Source of the DNA: Ancylobacter sp. Lp-2
GTDB lineage: Bacteria; Pseudomonadota; Alphaproteobacteria; Rhizobiales; Xanthobacteraceae
Direction of reading: 5' to 3'
Assembly: GCF_020523795.1 (NCBI RefSeq)
Contig: NZ_JAJALI010000002.1
Coordinates: forward strand, 121,690-185,689
DNA: 64,000 nucleotides
Below the pieces are notes generated by a model. The model was not told where the DNA came from, did no database searches, and was given only the letters and a program-made list of their open reading frames with translations. Positions 1 through 8,076 of the stretch are shown one piece after another; positions within the stretch are counted from its first letter, which is position 1, and each line of letters opens with the position of its first letter. Position numbers and translations under genes: made by a program.

Positions 1-31
1 AAATCAGACAGGGCCTCAATCGGAAGTTATC

Positions 32-1456
32 ATGCCGTCAACCGAAGCCGCGCCGGTCGCGGTCGCCGATCTTGCAACCAACCCGACGATTACTGACGCC
101 GCCGATGAATTCGGCGCTTATGTCGCCCGCGAGGGTGTGCCCGATATCGTCGAAGTGCTCCTGCCCGACACCCACGGGGTGCTGCGCGGCAAATGGATCC
201 CCGGCGGGGCCGGGGGCAAGATCTGGACGGACGGTGTCGCCATCCCGCTTTCCATCTTCGGGTTGGACGTGTGGGGGCGCGAGGTCATGGAGACCGGCCT
301 GCACATGGAGACCGGCGACCGCGACGGCATCTGCCGGCCGGTGCCGGGCACGCTGAAGCCGGTGCCGTGGTCGCCGCGCCCGGCGGCGCAGGTGATGATC
401 ACCATGCATGAGCCCATCCACCTGCCGGACGGCCGCGGCGGCGAGCGCCCGTGGGAACTCGATCCGCGCCACAAGCTGGCCCGTCAGGTCGAGCGGCTCG
501 CGGCGCTGGGCCTGTCGCCCTGCGTCGCCTTCGAGCTCGAATTCTACCTGATGAAGCAGCAGCCCGGCGCCGACGGCGCGCCGGAGCCGGTGTTCCCGGC
601 CAAGGGGCTGGCGCGGCAGAACATGTACGCCATGTCGGATCTCGACGCCTATGCGGCGCTGCTGCACGAGGTCCGCGAGGCCGCGCGCATCCAGGGCCTG
701 CCGGCCGACACGGTGATCTCCGAGGCGGCGCCCGGCCAATACGAGGTGAACCTCTATCACAGCACCGACCCGATGGCGGCGGCCGACCACGCCATCCTGC
801 TGCGTCGCCTGATCGACGGCGTCGCCCGCAAGCACGGGCTGAAGGCCAGCTTCATGGCCAAGCCGCTGCTCGACTTCGCCGGCTCGGGCATGCATGTGCA
901 TGTCAGCCTGATGGACCGTTCCGGTTCCAACGCCTTCGGCAAGGGCGAGGAGGGCGAGGCGCTGCTGCGTCATGCCGCCGCCGGCCTGCTCGCCACCATG
1001 GCGGACACCGCGCTGTTCTACGTGCCGGGCTTCAACGGCTATCGCCGGCTGGTGCCGGGCAGCTACGCGCCGACCGGCATCTCATGGGGCTACGACAACC
1101 GCTCGGTGGCGGTGCGGGTGCCGAACGGCCCACCCAAGGCGCGGCGCCTCGAGCACCGCATCGCCGGCGCCGACGCGCATCCCCATCTCGTGCTCGCCGG
1201 CATTCTCGGCGGCATGCTGGAGGGCATCGAGCGCCGGCTGGAGCCGCCGGCGCCGCTGGTCGGCGACGCCTACAGCGTGGAGACGCCGCTGCTCAGCCCG
1301 GAGATGGGCGAGGCTATCCGCCGCTTCGCCGCGTCGGACTTCGTCGGCCGCGCCTATGGGGCCGAGTACCAGCGGGTGTTCGCGATCATGAAGCAGGCGG
1401 AGCTCTCCGCCTTCCAGCGCAGCATCAACCCGCTCGAATACGAGACCTATCTGTGA
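32..1456 (+). CDS. glutamine synthetase family protein, gamma-glutamylputrescine synthetase-like
   Basis: This 474-aa protein is a glutamine synthetase-fold ligase, probably joining glutamate to putrescine or another polyamine with ATP, the first step of the gamma-glutamylated putrescine pathway (PuuA type). The N-terminal beta-grasp region contains VLLPDTHGVLRGKWIPGG (about residues 42-59). The catalytic core carries GSGMHVHVSL near residue 285, a metal/nucleotide-binding signature, and NRSVAVRVPNG followed by RRLEHRIAGADAHPHLV near 355-385. The length matches PuuA-like enzymes and the late charged C-terminus is typical. A putrescine-type binding protein lies downstream, supporting a polyamine substrate over ammonia. 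A weak purine-rich RBS lies at 20-25. Upstream genes are outside the window. Other amine-specific GS-like ligases cannot be excluded. Confidence 0.85.
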   Translation: MPSTEAAPVAVADLATNPTITDAADEFGAYVAREGVPDIVEVLLPDTHGVLRGKWIPGGAGGKIWTDGVAIPLSIFGLDVWGREVMETGLHMETGDRDGICRPVPGTLKPVPWSPRPAAQVMITMHEPIHLPDGRGGERPWELDPRHKLARQVERLAALGLSPCVAFELEFYLMKQQPGADGAPEPVFPAKGLARQNMYAMSDLDAYAALLHEVREAARIQGLPADTVISEAAPGQYEVNLYHSTDPMAAADHAILLRRLIDGVARKHGLKASFMAKPLLDFAGSGMHVHVSLMDRSGSNAFGKGEEGEALLRHAAAGLLATMADTALFYVPGFNGYRRLVPGSYAPTGISWGYDNRSVAVRVPNGPPKARRLEHRIAGADAHPHLVLAGILGGMLEGIERRLEPPAPLVGDAYSVETPLLSPEMGEAIRRFAASDFVGRAYGAEYQRVFAIMKQAELSAFQRSINPLEYETYL

Positions 1457-1724
1457 GCGTCGCGCGATCCCGCTCCATCCACGGTCCGGCGGGGTCACGC
1501 GATCGCGAGGGAAATGCGCAAGACTGGGGAAATACGACAGACTCAGGGGTGCCGGCGGAAATGGAGAACAATTTGATCCCCATTGCCCGCACTCTGGGCA
1601 CGATCACGACTTGAGCAGGCCGGGGCGAGCTACTAGCCTTGGCCTGATCGTCGACGGACCGTTTGAGGTCCGCCGTTCCGAAGTGCCTCGTTCAACGTCT
1701 ACCTTCCCGAAGGAGAACACTAAA

Positions 1725-2834
1725 ATGGCCCGCCTACTCGCGACACTCGCGGCAGGTTTCCTGGCCGCGCTGGCGATCACCCCCGCCAGCGCGCAGGAAA
1801 AGGTCGTCAACGTCTACAACTGGTCCGACTACATCGACGAGTCGGTCCTGGAGGAGTTCACCAAGGAAACGGGCATCAAGGTCCGTTACGACGTGTTCGA
1901 CTCGAACGAGGTGCTGGAGACCAAGCTGCTCGGTGGCAAGACCGGCTACGACGTCGTGGTGCCCACCGGTTCCTTCCTGCAGCGCCAGATACAGGCCGGC
2001 ATCTTCCTGCCGCTCGACAAGGCCAAGCTGCCGAACATCAAGGACCAGTGGCCGGTCATCTCTGATCGCCTCGCGGTCTACGACCCCGGCAACCAGTACG
2101 CCGTGAACTACATGTGGGGCACCACCGGCATCGGCATCAATGTCGACAAGGTGAAGCAGCGCCTCGGCGACATCCCGCTCGACAGCTGGGACATCGTCTT
2201 CAAGCCGGAGATCCTCGCCAAGCTGAAGGATTGCGGCGTCTACATGCTGGACGGCCCGGAGGAGATCATCCCCACCGCGCTGCGCTATCTCGGCAAGGAT
2301 CCGAACTCCAAGGACCCGGCGGACATCGAGGCGGCCGGCAAGTTGCTGGCGCCGATCCGCAAATACATCAAGAAGTTCGATTCGTCGGGCTACATCAACG
2401 CGCTGGCCGGCGGTGACATCTGCATCGCCACCGGCTGGTCCGGCGACGTCTTCCAGGCCAAGACCCGCGCCGAGGAAGCGGCGAAGAAGACCGGCAAGAA
2501 GCCGGTGAACATCGAGTACATCATCCCGAAGGAAGGTGCGCTGATGTGGTTCGACAACTTCGCCATCCCGAAGGATGCCCCGCACCCTGAAGAGGCGCTG
2601 GCCTTCATCAACTTCATGATGAAGCCGGAAGTGGCGGCGAAGAACTCCGACTACATCTCCTATGCCAGCGGCAATCTCGGCGCGCAGCAGTTCATCGACA
2701 AGGCGATCCTCGACAATCCGGCGATCTACCCGACCAAGGAGACGCAGGAGAAGCTGTTCACCGTCACCACCTATCCGCAGAAGGTGCAGCGCGTGGTCAC
2801 CAAGACCTGGAACGACTTCAAGCGCGGCCGCTGA
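1725..2834 (+). CDS. putrescine ABC transporter substrate-binding protein (PotF-like)
   Basis: Periplasmic solute-binding protein of 369 aa for polyamine uptake. The start at 1725 is chosen because an AAGGAGA-type RBS lies at 1710-1716 and the protein then begins with a clean Sec signal peptide ending TPASA before QEK (cleavage near residue 23). The mature start VVNVYNWSDYIDE is the hallmark of PotF/PotD proteins, with YNWSDY at about residues 31-36 contacting the ligand in the family. A 268-bp gap separates it from the synthetase gene. No permease or ATPase gene follows: a strong terminator and a convergent regulator come next, so transporter partners must lie elsewhere. Putrescine specificity is inferred from similarity to PotF rather than PotD. 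Confidence 0.9.
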   Translation: MARLLATLAAGFLAALAITPASAQEKVVNVYNWSDYIDESVLEEFTKETGIKVRYDVFDSNEVLETKLLGGKTGYDVVVPTGSFLQRQIQAGIFLPLDKAKLPNIKDQWPVISDRLAVYDPGNQYAVNYMWGTTGIGINVDKVKQRLGDIPLDSWDIVFKPEILAKLKDCGVYMLDGPEEIIPTALRYLGKDPNSKDPADIEAAGKLLAPIRKYIKKFDSSGYINALAGGDICIATGWSGDVFQAKTRAEEAAKKTGKKPVNIEYIIPKEGALMWFDNFAIPKDAPHPEEALAFINFMMKPEVAAKNSDYISYASGNLGAQQFIDKAILDNPAIYPTKETQEKLFTVTTYPQKVQRVVTKTWNDFKRGR

Positions 2835-2873
2835 GCCGGGCTCTCGTCCCAGGACAGGCAAAGCACGATACGG

Positions 2874-2901
2874 AAAGGCCGGGCACGCGCCCGGCCTTTT
2901 T
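2874..2901 (+). terminator. Rho-independent terminator after the potF-like gene
   Basis: A perfect 11-bp stem (AAAGGCCGGGC / GCCCGGCCTTT) with the 4-nt loop ACGC runs into a T tract at 2897-2901. It lies 40 bp after the putrescine-binding protein stop and just before the convergent MocR stop. The A run on the left arm means it may also work weakly on the minus strand. Confidence 0.9.
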
Positions 2902-2914
2902 GTTTGCGCGGGCC

Positions 2915-4297
2915 TCAGAAGTAGCTCGCCGCCATTTCCGGCGAGACTTCCAGCGTGTGCGCCATGAATTCCAGCCCGCGCTCCAGCTGCGCCCGGCTCA
3001 CCGGCCCGCCGAGGCCGACGCGCACCGCCTCCGGCGGCGGCCCGCCGACGGTGAAGGCGTCGCTCGCCACCACGCCGATGCCGGTGCTGCGCACATGGGC
3101 GGCGAAGGCCGGGCAGCTCCAGCCATTGCGCAGCGGCAGCCAGATGTTGAAGCTGAGCGGGTCCGACAGATAGGTGCCCGGCTCGAAGAAGCGGGCGGCG
3201 ATCTTCTGCCGCGCCGCCGTCTCCGAGCGGATGAAGCGCAATATGGTGTCGGCGGTGCCGTCGTCGATCCAGCGCGTCGCCACCGCCGCCATCAGCGGCG
3301 AGGCCATCACCGACACCGCCCGCATGGCGGCGTTGAACGACCAGCCCGAGCGGGTGTCCGGCACCACCACATAGGCGAGGCGCAGCCCGGCGCCGATGCA
3401 TTTGGCCAGCCCGGCGATGTGCCAGCAGATGTCGGGGGCGATGGCCGCCAGCGGCGGCGGGCCATAGGCGGCGATGAAGCCATAGGCGTCGTCCTCGACG
3501 ATCGGCAGCCCGTGACGGCGGGCGATGGCGCAGATCGCCGTGCGCCGCCGCTCCGGCGTGGTGATGGTCATCGGGTTCTGCAGCGTCGGGTTGAGGTAGA
3601 GCGCCTTGGGCCGGTGGCGCAGGATCGCCGCCTCCAGCGCCTCCGGTACGATGCCGTCCGCGTCCATCTCGACGCCGGCGAGGTTGAGCTCCAGCTGCGC
3701 GGTGATCGCCCGGATCCCGGGATAGGTGATCGCCTCGGCGAGCACCGTGTCGCCGGCTTTGGCCAGCAGCGAGAAGATGCCGACCAGCGCCGGATGCGCG
3801 CCCGGAGTGATGAAGATACGCTCCTGTGCCGGCACCAGCGCCCGCCGGCCGAGCCAGGCCGAGGCGGCGTCCTTGTCGAGCGGCGAGCCGCCGAAGCCCT
3901 GGTAGCGCAGCAGCGGCATGAGATCGCGCGCCACCGCGGCATAGCCGTCCTGCATGCGGGCGATCAGTTCGGGATCGTCCGGCTCCGGCGGCATGTTCAT
4001 GGTGAAGTCGGCGGCGCGCAACCGCTGCGGGGCAGGGGCCCTGGGCAGCGAGGCGGGCTTGCGCACGAAGCTGCCGCGCCCGACGGTGGAATCGATCAAC
4101 CCGCGCTTGCCGGCCTCGACATAGCCGCGCGCCACGGTGGTGAAGTCGACGCCGAGCCGCGCGGCCAGCCGGCGCTGCGGCGGCAGCTGGTCGCCGGGCA
4201 CCAGCAGGCCGGCGGCGATGTCGGCGGCGATCGCCTCGGCGATGGCGAGATAGCGCGGCCCCTCGCGGCCCTCGATCTGCGGCACCCAGTCCTTCAT
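2915..4297 (-). CDS. MocR-family GntR/aminotransferase transcriptional regulator
   Basis: A 460-aa fusion of an N-terminal GntR winged helix (about residues 1-80, including GDQLPPQRRLAARLGVDFTT) and a fold-type I PLP aminotransferase-like domain (about 110-455). The putative Schiff-base lysine lies in GLAKCIGAGLRLAYV near residue 297, and YLNPTLQNPM matches the aspartate-aminotransferase-like core. This domain order defines MocR regulators such as PdxR, GabR and TauR. The start MKDWVPQIEG is supported by an AGGAG RBS immediately upstream. A longer upstream reading frame exists but lacks one. It is convergent with the polyamine genes and divergent from Nit1C. Control of either is possible, and the effector is unknown. 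Confidence 0.9.
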   Translation of the reverse strand: MKDWVPQIEGREGPRYLAIAEAIAADIAAGLLVPGDQLPPQRRLAARLGVDFTTVARGYVEAGKRGLIDSTVGRGSFVRKPASLPRAPAPQRLRAADFTMNMPPEPDDPELIARMQDGYAAVARDLMPLLRYQGFGGSPLDKDAASAWLGRRALVPAQERIFITPGAHPALVGIFSLLAKAGDTVLAEAITYPGIRAITAQLELNLAGVEMDADGIVPEALEAAILRHRPKALYLNPTLQNPMTITTPERRRTAICAIARRHGLPIVEDDAYGFIAAYGPPPLAAIAPDICWHIAGLAKCIGAGLRLAYVVVPDTRSGWSFNAAMRAVSVMASPLMAAVATRWIDDGTADTILRFIRSETAARQKIAARFFEPGTYLSDPLSFNIWLPLRNGWSCPAFAAHVRSTGIGVVASDAFTVGGPPPEAVRVGLGGPVSRAQLERGLEFMAHTLEVSPEMAASYF

Positions 4298-4815
4298 CCT
4301 GCTTCTCCTCGGCGGCCGGCCGCTGTTCTCAGGCACTTCCGCGCAACGCCCGCCGCTCGCCCTCGGCCCGGGGATGCCGGCGTCTCGATGCGCCTGCCTT
4401 CCCATCCTCTCCCCGCCCGAACTCGGCTGTTGCCAGGTTGCGTTCCGGCGAAGCGGGCCGGCGAGGGGAGACGCGATTGGGATGTGAAGAAGACCCCTCA
4501 TCCCAGCCTTCTCCGACGGTGAGAGGGAGAAGAAAGCGGCTCCCGCTCGCCCATTCTCCGAAGCCCGTCGCCCCGCATCCCCGGAAAAGATGCGCGGCCC
4601 TCCTTAGCCGGCCGACCGGCGCCTGTCACCGGATCAAGCGCTCCTTCCCTGCGATTGACCGCACATTGTTGCAATTCGAAATGCGGGAAAGTTCGGCAGG
4701 TGGCGCGCTTGGCATCACAGAGAATGGTCGCTGATTGACGGGATGTCTAGCTACATTGAATGCATCAATAGTACCAAATTACCATATTTGATCGTATTTT
4801 TGATTGCTACATTGT
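4298..4815. other. intergenic region upstream of Nit1C, AT-rich near its end
   Basis: No convincing gene lies between the MocR start and the sigma-54 promoter. A 63-codon frame at 4743-4934 crosses the promoter and overlaps the first Nit1C gene, so it is rejected. The last ~100 bp are markedly AT-rich compared with the surrounding DNA, as expected of an enhancer/IHF-type region. They hold a 9-bp direct repeat GCTACATTG (4750-4758 and 4806-4814) and an interrupted palindrome ATTGA-N5-TCAAT (4755-4769). No clear NtrC consensus was recognised. Confidence 0.5.
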
Positions 4816-4831
4816 TGGCACGGTCGTTGCT
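4816..4831 (+). promoter_or_regulatory. sigma-54 (RpoN) promoter for the Nit1C operon
   Basis: The sequence TGGCAC-GGTCG-TTGCT matches the -24/-12 consensus TGGCAC-N5-TTGCW exactly. The invariant GG is at 4817-4818 and the GC at 4829-4830. It lies 48-63 bp before the first Nit1C start codon, leaving room for a short leader with the AAGGAG RBS at 4867-4872. RpoN dependence implies an enhancer-binding activator, NtrC or a cluster-specific one. None is encoded in the window. Confidence 0.88.
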
Positions 4832-4878
4832 CTCTTGTTGCATGCCCCTCCGGGCAAACCCGCAACAAGGAGTGACCC

Positions 4879-5361
4879 ATGCCCGCCGTGACCCATCCGC
4901 CCCACAAGACCGGCGACTTCTTCGTGGACTATGAGGAGAAGCTGTTCGAGGACGTCAAAGCCGCCCCCGGCGAAAAGGCGCTCGTCACCTTCCACACCGT
5001 CGCCTTCGAGGGCTCGATCGGCTTCGTCAACCTGCTCCAGGCCACCCGGCTGCAGCGCAAGGGCTACGAGACCTCGGTGCTGCTCTATGGTCCGGGCGTC
5101 ACCCTCGGCGTGCAGCGCGGCTTCCCGAAGATCGGCGACGAGGCGTTCCCCGGCCACCAGAACTTCAACAACCAGATCAAGAAGTTCATCTCCGAGGGCG
5201 GCAAGGTCTATGCCTGCCGCTTCGCCCTTCAGGCGCTGTACGGCCATGGCGAGCCCTCGCTGATCGAGGGGATCATCCCGATCAGCCCGCTCGACGTGCT
5301 CGACCTGGTGCTGATCCACAAGCGCGACAACGCCTTCATCCTCGACACCTGGACCTTGTGA
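4879..5361 (+). CDS. nitB: MSMEG_0572/Sll0783 family nitrogen starvation response protein
   Basis: First gene of the Nit1C cluster, 160 aa, with a strong RBS (AAGGAG, 4867-4872). It belongs to the small family typified by Sll0783 of Synechocystis, a protein induced by nitrogen starvation, and always travels with this nitrilase cluster. Recognisable blocks are [18 protein letters not shown] (about residues 34-51), [17 protein letters not shown] and a C-terminal [20 protein letters not shown]. The fold resembles small DsrE-like domains ([14 protein letters not shown]), but this is my inference. It has no signal peptide or membrane segment, so it is probably cytoplasmic. The biochemical role is unknown. 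The nitB name follows usage for the cyanide-related cluster in pseudomonads. Confidence 0.88.
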   Translation: MPAVTHPPHKTGDFFVDYEEKLFEDVKAAPGEKALVTFHTVAFEGSIGFVNLLQATRLQRKGYETSVLLYGPGVTLGVQRGFPKIGDEAFPGHQNFNNQIKKFISEGGKVYACRFALQALYGHGEPSLIEGIIPISPLDVLDLVLIHKRDNAFILDTWTL

Positions 5362-5423
5362 GCGGGGCGACGCCACGGGCGCGGGCGGTCTCGCCCGCCG
5401 ACCCTCTCTCGCGAGGAGCGACG

Positions 5424-6479
5424 ATGACAGAGAACCAGACCGTTCGCGCCGCCGCGGTGCAGATCGCCCCCGATCTCACCTCGCGCGCGGGCACCATGGA
5501 CAAGGTGCTGAACGCCGTCACTGAAGCGGCGGGCAGGGGGGTGAAGCTCGTGGTGTTCCCGGAGACCTTCGTCCCCTGGTACCCGTATTTTTCCTTCGTG
5601 CTGCCGCCGGTGCTGTCGGGCCGCGAGCATTTGCGGCTCTATGAGCAGGCGGTCACCGTGCCCGGCCCCGAGACCGAGGCGATGGCCGCCATTGCCCGGC
5701 GCCACGCCATGGTGATCGTGCTCGGCATCAACGAGCGCGATCACGGCTCGCTCTACAACACCCAGCTGGTCTTCGACGCCGACGGCTCGCTGAAGCTCAA
5801 GCGCCGCAAGCTCACCCCGACCTTCCACGAGCGGATGATCTGGGGGCAGGGCGACGGCGCGGGCTTAAAAGTGGTCGACACCGCCGTCGGCCGGGTCGGC
5901 GCGCTGGCCTGCTGGGAGCACTACAACCCGCTCGCCCGCTACGCGCTGATGGCGCAGCACGAAGAGATCCACGTCGCGCAGTTCCCCGGCTCGCTGGTTG
6001 GGCCGATCTTCGCCGAGCAGATCGAGGTGACGATCCGCCACCACGCGCTGGAATCGGGCTGCTTCGTGGTCAATTCCACCGGCTGGCTCACCGAGGAGCA
6101 GATCGCCTCGGTGACGCCGGAGCCGGGCCTGCAGAACGCCCTGCGCGGCGGCTGCATGACCGCCATCGTCGGGCCGGAGGGGCGGCATGTGGTGCCGCCG
6201 CTCACCTCGGGCGAGGGGCTGCTGGTCGCCGATCTCGACCTCGGCCTGATCACCAAGCGCAAGCGGATGATGGATTCGGTCGGCCACTACGCCCGGCCGG
6301 AGCTCATGCATCTGGTGCTCGATACTCGCCCCGCCCAGTCGCTGCATGTCGAGACCCCCCTCAGCCATCCAACCGAAGCCGGGAGCCACTTCGATGGAGA
6401 ACGCGACGAATCCGACGCAGGATCTGCCGACCGAGCTGTTGATCAGCGAGCTGCAATCCTTCGGCGCGCGGCTGTCTGA
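5424..6479 (+). CDS. nitC: Nit6803-type nitrilase (Nit1C cluster)
   Basis: Cytoplasmic carbon-nitrogen hydrolase of 351 aa that converts nitriles to carboxylic acid and ammonia. The full catalytic triad is visible: Glu47 in VVFPETF, Lys129 in KRRKLTPT and Cys163 in [10 protein letters not shown]. The start MTENQTVRA follows a GAGGAG RBS at 5412-5416. It is the defining enzyme of the Nit1C cluster, which in pseudomonads is tied to growth on cyanide as nitrogen source. Its reading frame continues about 28 codons past the likely end of homology (after HVETPLSHP) and overlaps the radical SAM gene by 86 bp, giving an Arg/Asp/Ala-rich tail. The true in vivo substrate is not established. Confidence 0.93.
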   Translation: MTENQTVRAAAVQIAPDLTSRAGTMDKVLNAVTEAAGRGVKLVVFPETFVPWYPYFSFVLPPVLSGREHLRLYEQAVTVPGPETEAMAAIARRHAMVIVLGINERDHGSLYNTQLVFDADGSLKLKRRKLTPTFHERMIWGQGDGAGLKVVDTAVGRVGALACWEHYNPLARYALMAQHEEIHVAQFPGSLVGPIFAEQIEVTIRHHALESGCFVVNSTGWLTEEQIASVTPEPGLQNALRGGCMTAIVGPEGRHVVPPLTSGEGLLVADLDLGLITKRKRMMDSVGHYARPELMHLVLDTRPAQSLHVETPLSHPTEAGSHFDGERDESDAGSADRAVDQRAAILRRAAV

Positions 6480-7524
6480 CCCCAGGGTCGGCGCCGAGAG
6501 CCGGCGCGGCGGCGCCGGTCCCTCCGACCACAAGGCGCTGACGCTGGACGGCATGACGGTGATGGTGCCCGTGCACACCGCGCCGGCCTTTGACAGTCCC
6601 TATGTCGTCGAGAAGCCGGACGCCGCGGGCCGCAGCCAGATCATCCGCGACGGCCGTAAGGTCGGCGAGGTGAGCTTCCCGGCGCGGCCGCGCTTCTACG
6701 ACCTCACCACGGCGGACGGCATCCCCTACAACAAGATCGCCGTGCTGCATGGGCGCGACGTGCTGGCCACCACGGTGCTGCAGACCTGCATCCGCTATCA
6801 GAGCCGCACCAAGACCTGCCAGTTCTGCTCCATCGGCCAGTCGCTGGCGGCCGGGCGCACCATCGCCCACAAGACGCCGGCGCAACTCGCCGAGGTCGCC
6901 AAGGCGGCGGTCGAGCTCGACGGCGTCAAGCACATGGTGATGACCACCGGCACGCCGAAAGGCGATGATCGCGGCTGCGCCATCCTCGCCGAGAGCGTGC
7001 GGGCGGTTAAGGCGGCGGTCGACCTGCCGGTGCAGGTGCAGAGCGAGCCGCCGGAGGATTTCGGCTGGTTCCAGCGGCTGAAGGACGCCGGCGCCGACGC
7101 GCTCGGCATGCATCTGGAAGCCGTCACCGAGGGGGTGCGCCAGCGCATCATGCCCGGCAAGGCGCAGGTGTCGGTCGAGACATACATGGAGGCCTTCGCC
7201 GCCTCGGTGCCGGTGTTCGGCCGCGGGCAGGTCTCCACCTATATCCTCGCTGGCCTCGGCGACACGCCGGAAGCCATCCTCGCCATCAGCGAGAAGCTGA
7301 TAGCGCTCGGCGTCTATCCGTTCGTGGTGCCCTTCGTGCCGATCTCCGGCACGCCTTTGGAGAGCCACCCGACGCCCTCCTCGGCGTTCATGGGCTCCAT
7401 CCTGGCGCCGTTGTCGAAGATGCTGGTCGAGGGCGGCCTGAAGTCCACCGACATCAAGGCCGGCTGTGGCCGCTGCGGCGCCTGTTCGGCGCTCGCCACC
7501 TATGAGCGGAGGCTGGCGCCATGA
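6394..7524 (+). CDS. nitD: MSMEG_0568 family radical SAM protein
   Basis: 376 aa. Radical SAM-like TIM-barrel protein specific to Nit1C clusters. Instead of the canonical CX3CX2C, the cluster-binding cysteines read C132-X9-C142-X2-C145 ([16 protein letters not shown]), a spacing that appears characteristic of this subfamily. A second Cys-rich element, GCGRCGACS, sits at the very C-terminus and could hold another iron-sulfur cluster. Conserved blocks include [14 protein letters not shown] and [13 protein letters not shown], the latter near the SAM-binding strand region. The start at 6394 has GGGAG upstream and lies inside the nitrilase gene. An internal Met cannot be ruled out. The next gene starts in the ATGA overlapping its stop. 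The substrate is unknown. Confidence 0.9.
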   Translation: MENATNPTQDLPTELLISELQSFGARLSDPRVGAESRRGGAGPSDHKALTLDGMTVMVPVHTAPAFDSPYVVEKPDAAGRSQIIRDGRKVGEVSFPARPRFYDLTTADGIPYNKIAVLHGRDVLATTVLQTCIRYQSRTKTCQFCSIGQSLAAGRTIAHKTPAQLAEVAKAAVELDGVKHMVMTTGTPKGDDRGCAILAESVRAVKAAVDLPVQVQSEPPEDFGWFQRLKDAGADALGMHLEAVTEGVRQRIMPGKAQVSVETYMEAFAASVPVFGRGQVSTYILAGLGDTPEAILAISEKLIALGVYPFVVPFVPISGTPLESHPTPSSAFMGSILAPLSKMLVEGGLKSTDIKAGCGRCGACSALATYERRLAP

Positions 7525-8075
7525 TCATCGACGGCGGCGTTCCGTTCCCGCAGCCCTTCCTCGCCAGCGCCTATCAGGTGAAGTTCGCCCCCTCGCGCTG
7601 GGAGCGCGAGGGGGCTTATGCGCTGCGCCGGGCGGTGTTCTGCGAGGAGCAGGCCCTGTTCAAGGGCGACGATCGCGACGCGGTGGACGACTACGCCATT
7701 CCCATCGTCGCGCTGGCCATGCTCGGCGTGGCGGCCGACCGGGTGGTCGGCACGGTGCGCATCCATGAGGAAGCGCCCGGCCTGTGGTGGGGTTCGCGCC
7801 TGGCGGTGGATGTCGATTACCGCCGCATCGGTGCCTTGGGCGCGACGCTGATCAGGCTCGCCGTCTCCTCCGCCCACGCCATGGGGTGCACCACCTTCCT
7901 CGCCCATGTGCAGGAGCAGAACGCGGTGCTGTTCCGCCGTCTGCACTGGCGCATCGTCGAGGAGGTCGAGCTGCATGGCCGCAAGCATTTCCGCATGCAG
8001 GCCGACCTCGCGCATTACCCGCCCTGTTTCTCGCCGGAATGGGGCTTCACCGCCCTGCCACGAAAGGCGGCGTGA
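7521..8075 (+). CDS. nitE: MSMEG_0567/Sll0786 family N-acetyltransferase
   Basis: 184-aa GNAT-fold acyltransferase of the Nit1C cluster. The acetyl-CoA binding strand-helix lies around VGTVRIHEEAPGLWWGSRLAVDVDYR and the following IGALGATLIRLAVSSAHAMG (about residues 75-122). The C-terminal half, including FLAHVQEQNAVLFRRLHW, is typical of GNATs that share a domain with autoinducer-synthase-like proteins. Its ATG overlaps the radical SAM stop (ATGA), so the two are probably translationally coupled. Presumably it acylates an amine formed or used by the pathway. The substrate is unknown. No signal peptide or membrane segment is visible. Confidence 0.9.
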   Translation: MIIDGGVPFPQPFLASAYQVKFAPSRWEREGAYALRRAVFCEEQALFKGDDRDAVDDYAIPIVALAMLGVAADRVVGTVRIHEEAPGLWWGSRLAVDVDYRRIGALGATLIRLAVSSAHAMGCTTFLAHVQEQNAVLFRRLHWRIVEEVELHGRKHFRMQADLAHYPPCFSPEWGFTALPRKAA

Positions 8076-8076
8076 G

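Noticed and set aside
1734-4522. Long frames antisense to the putrescine-binding protein (minus, 1734-3401) and to the MocR gene (plus, 2900-4522)
   Set aside because: High-GC codon shadows: Arg/Ala/Gly/His-rich composition, no family motifs, opposite to clear genes.
4743-4934. 63-codon frame with a hydrophobic N-terminus before the Nit1C genes
   Set aside because: It spans the sigma-54 promoter and overlaps the well-supported first Nit1C gene in another frame; no RBS.
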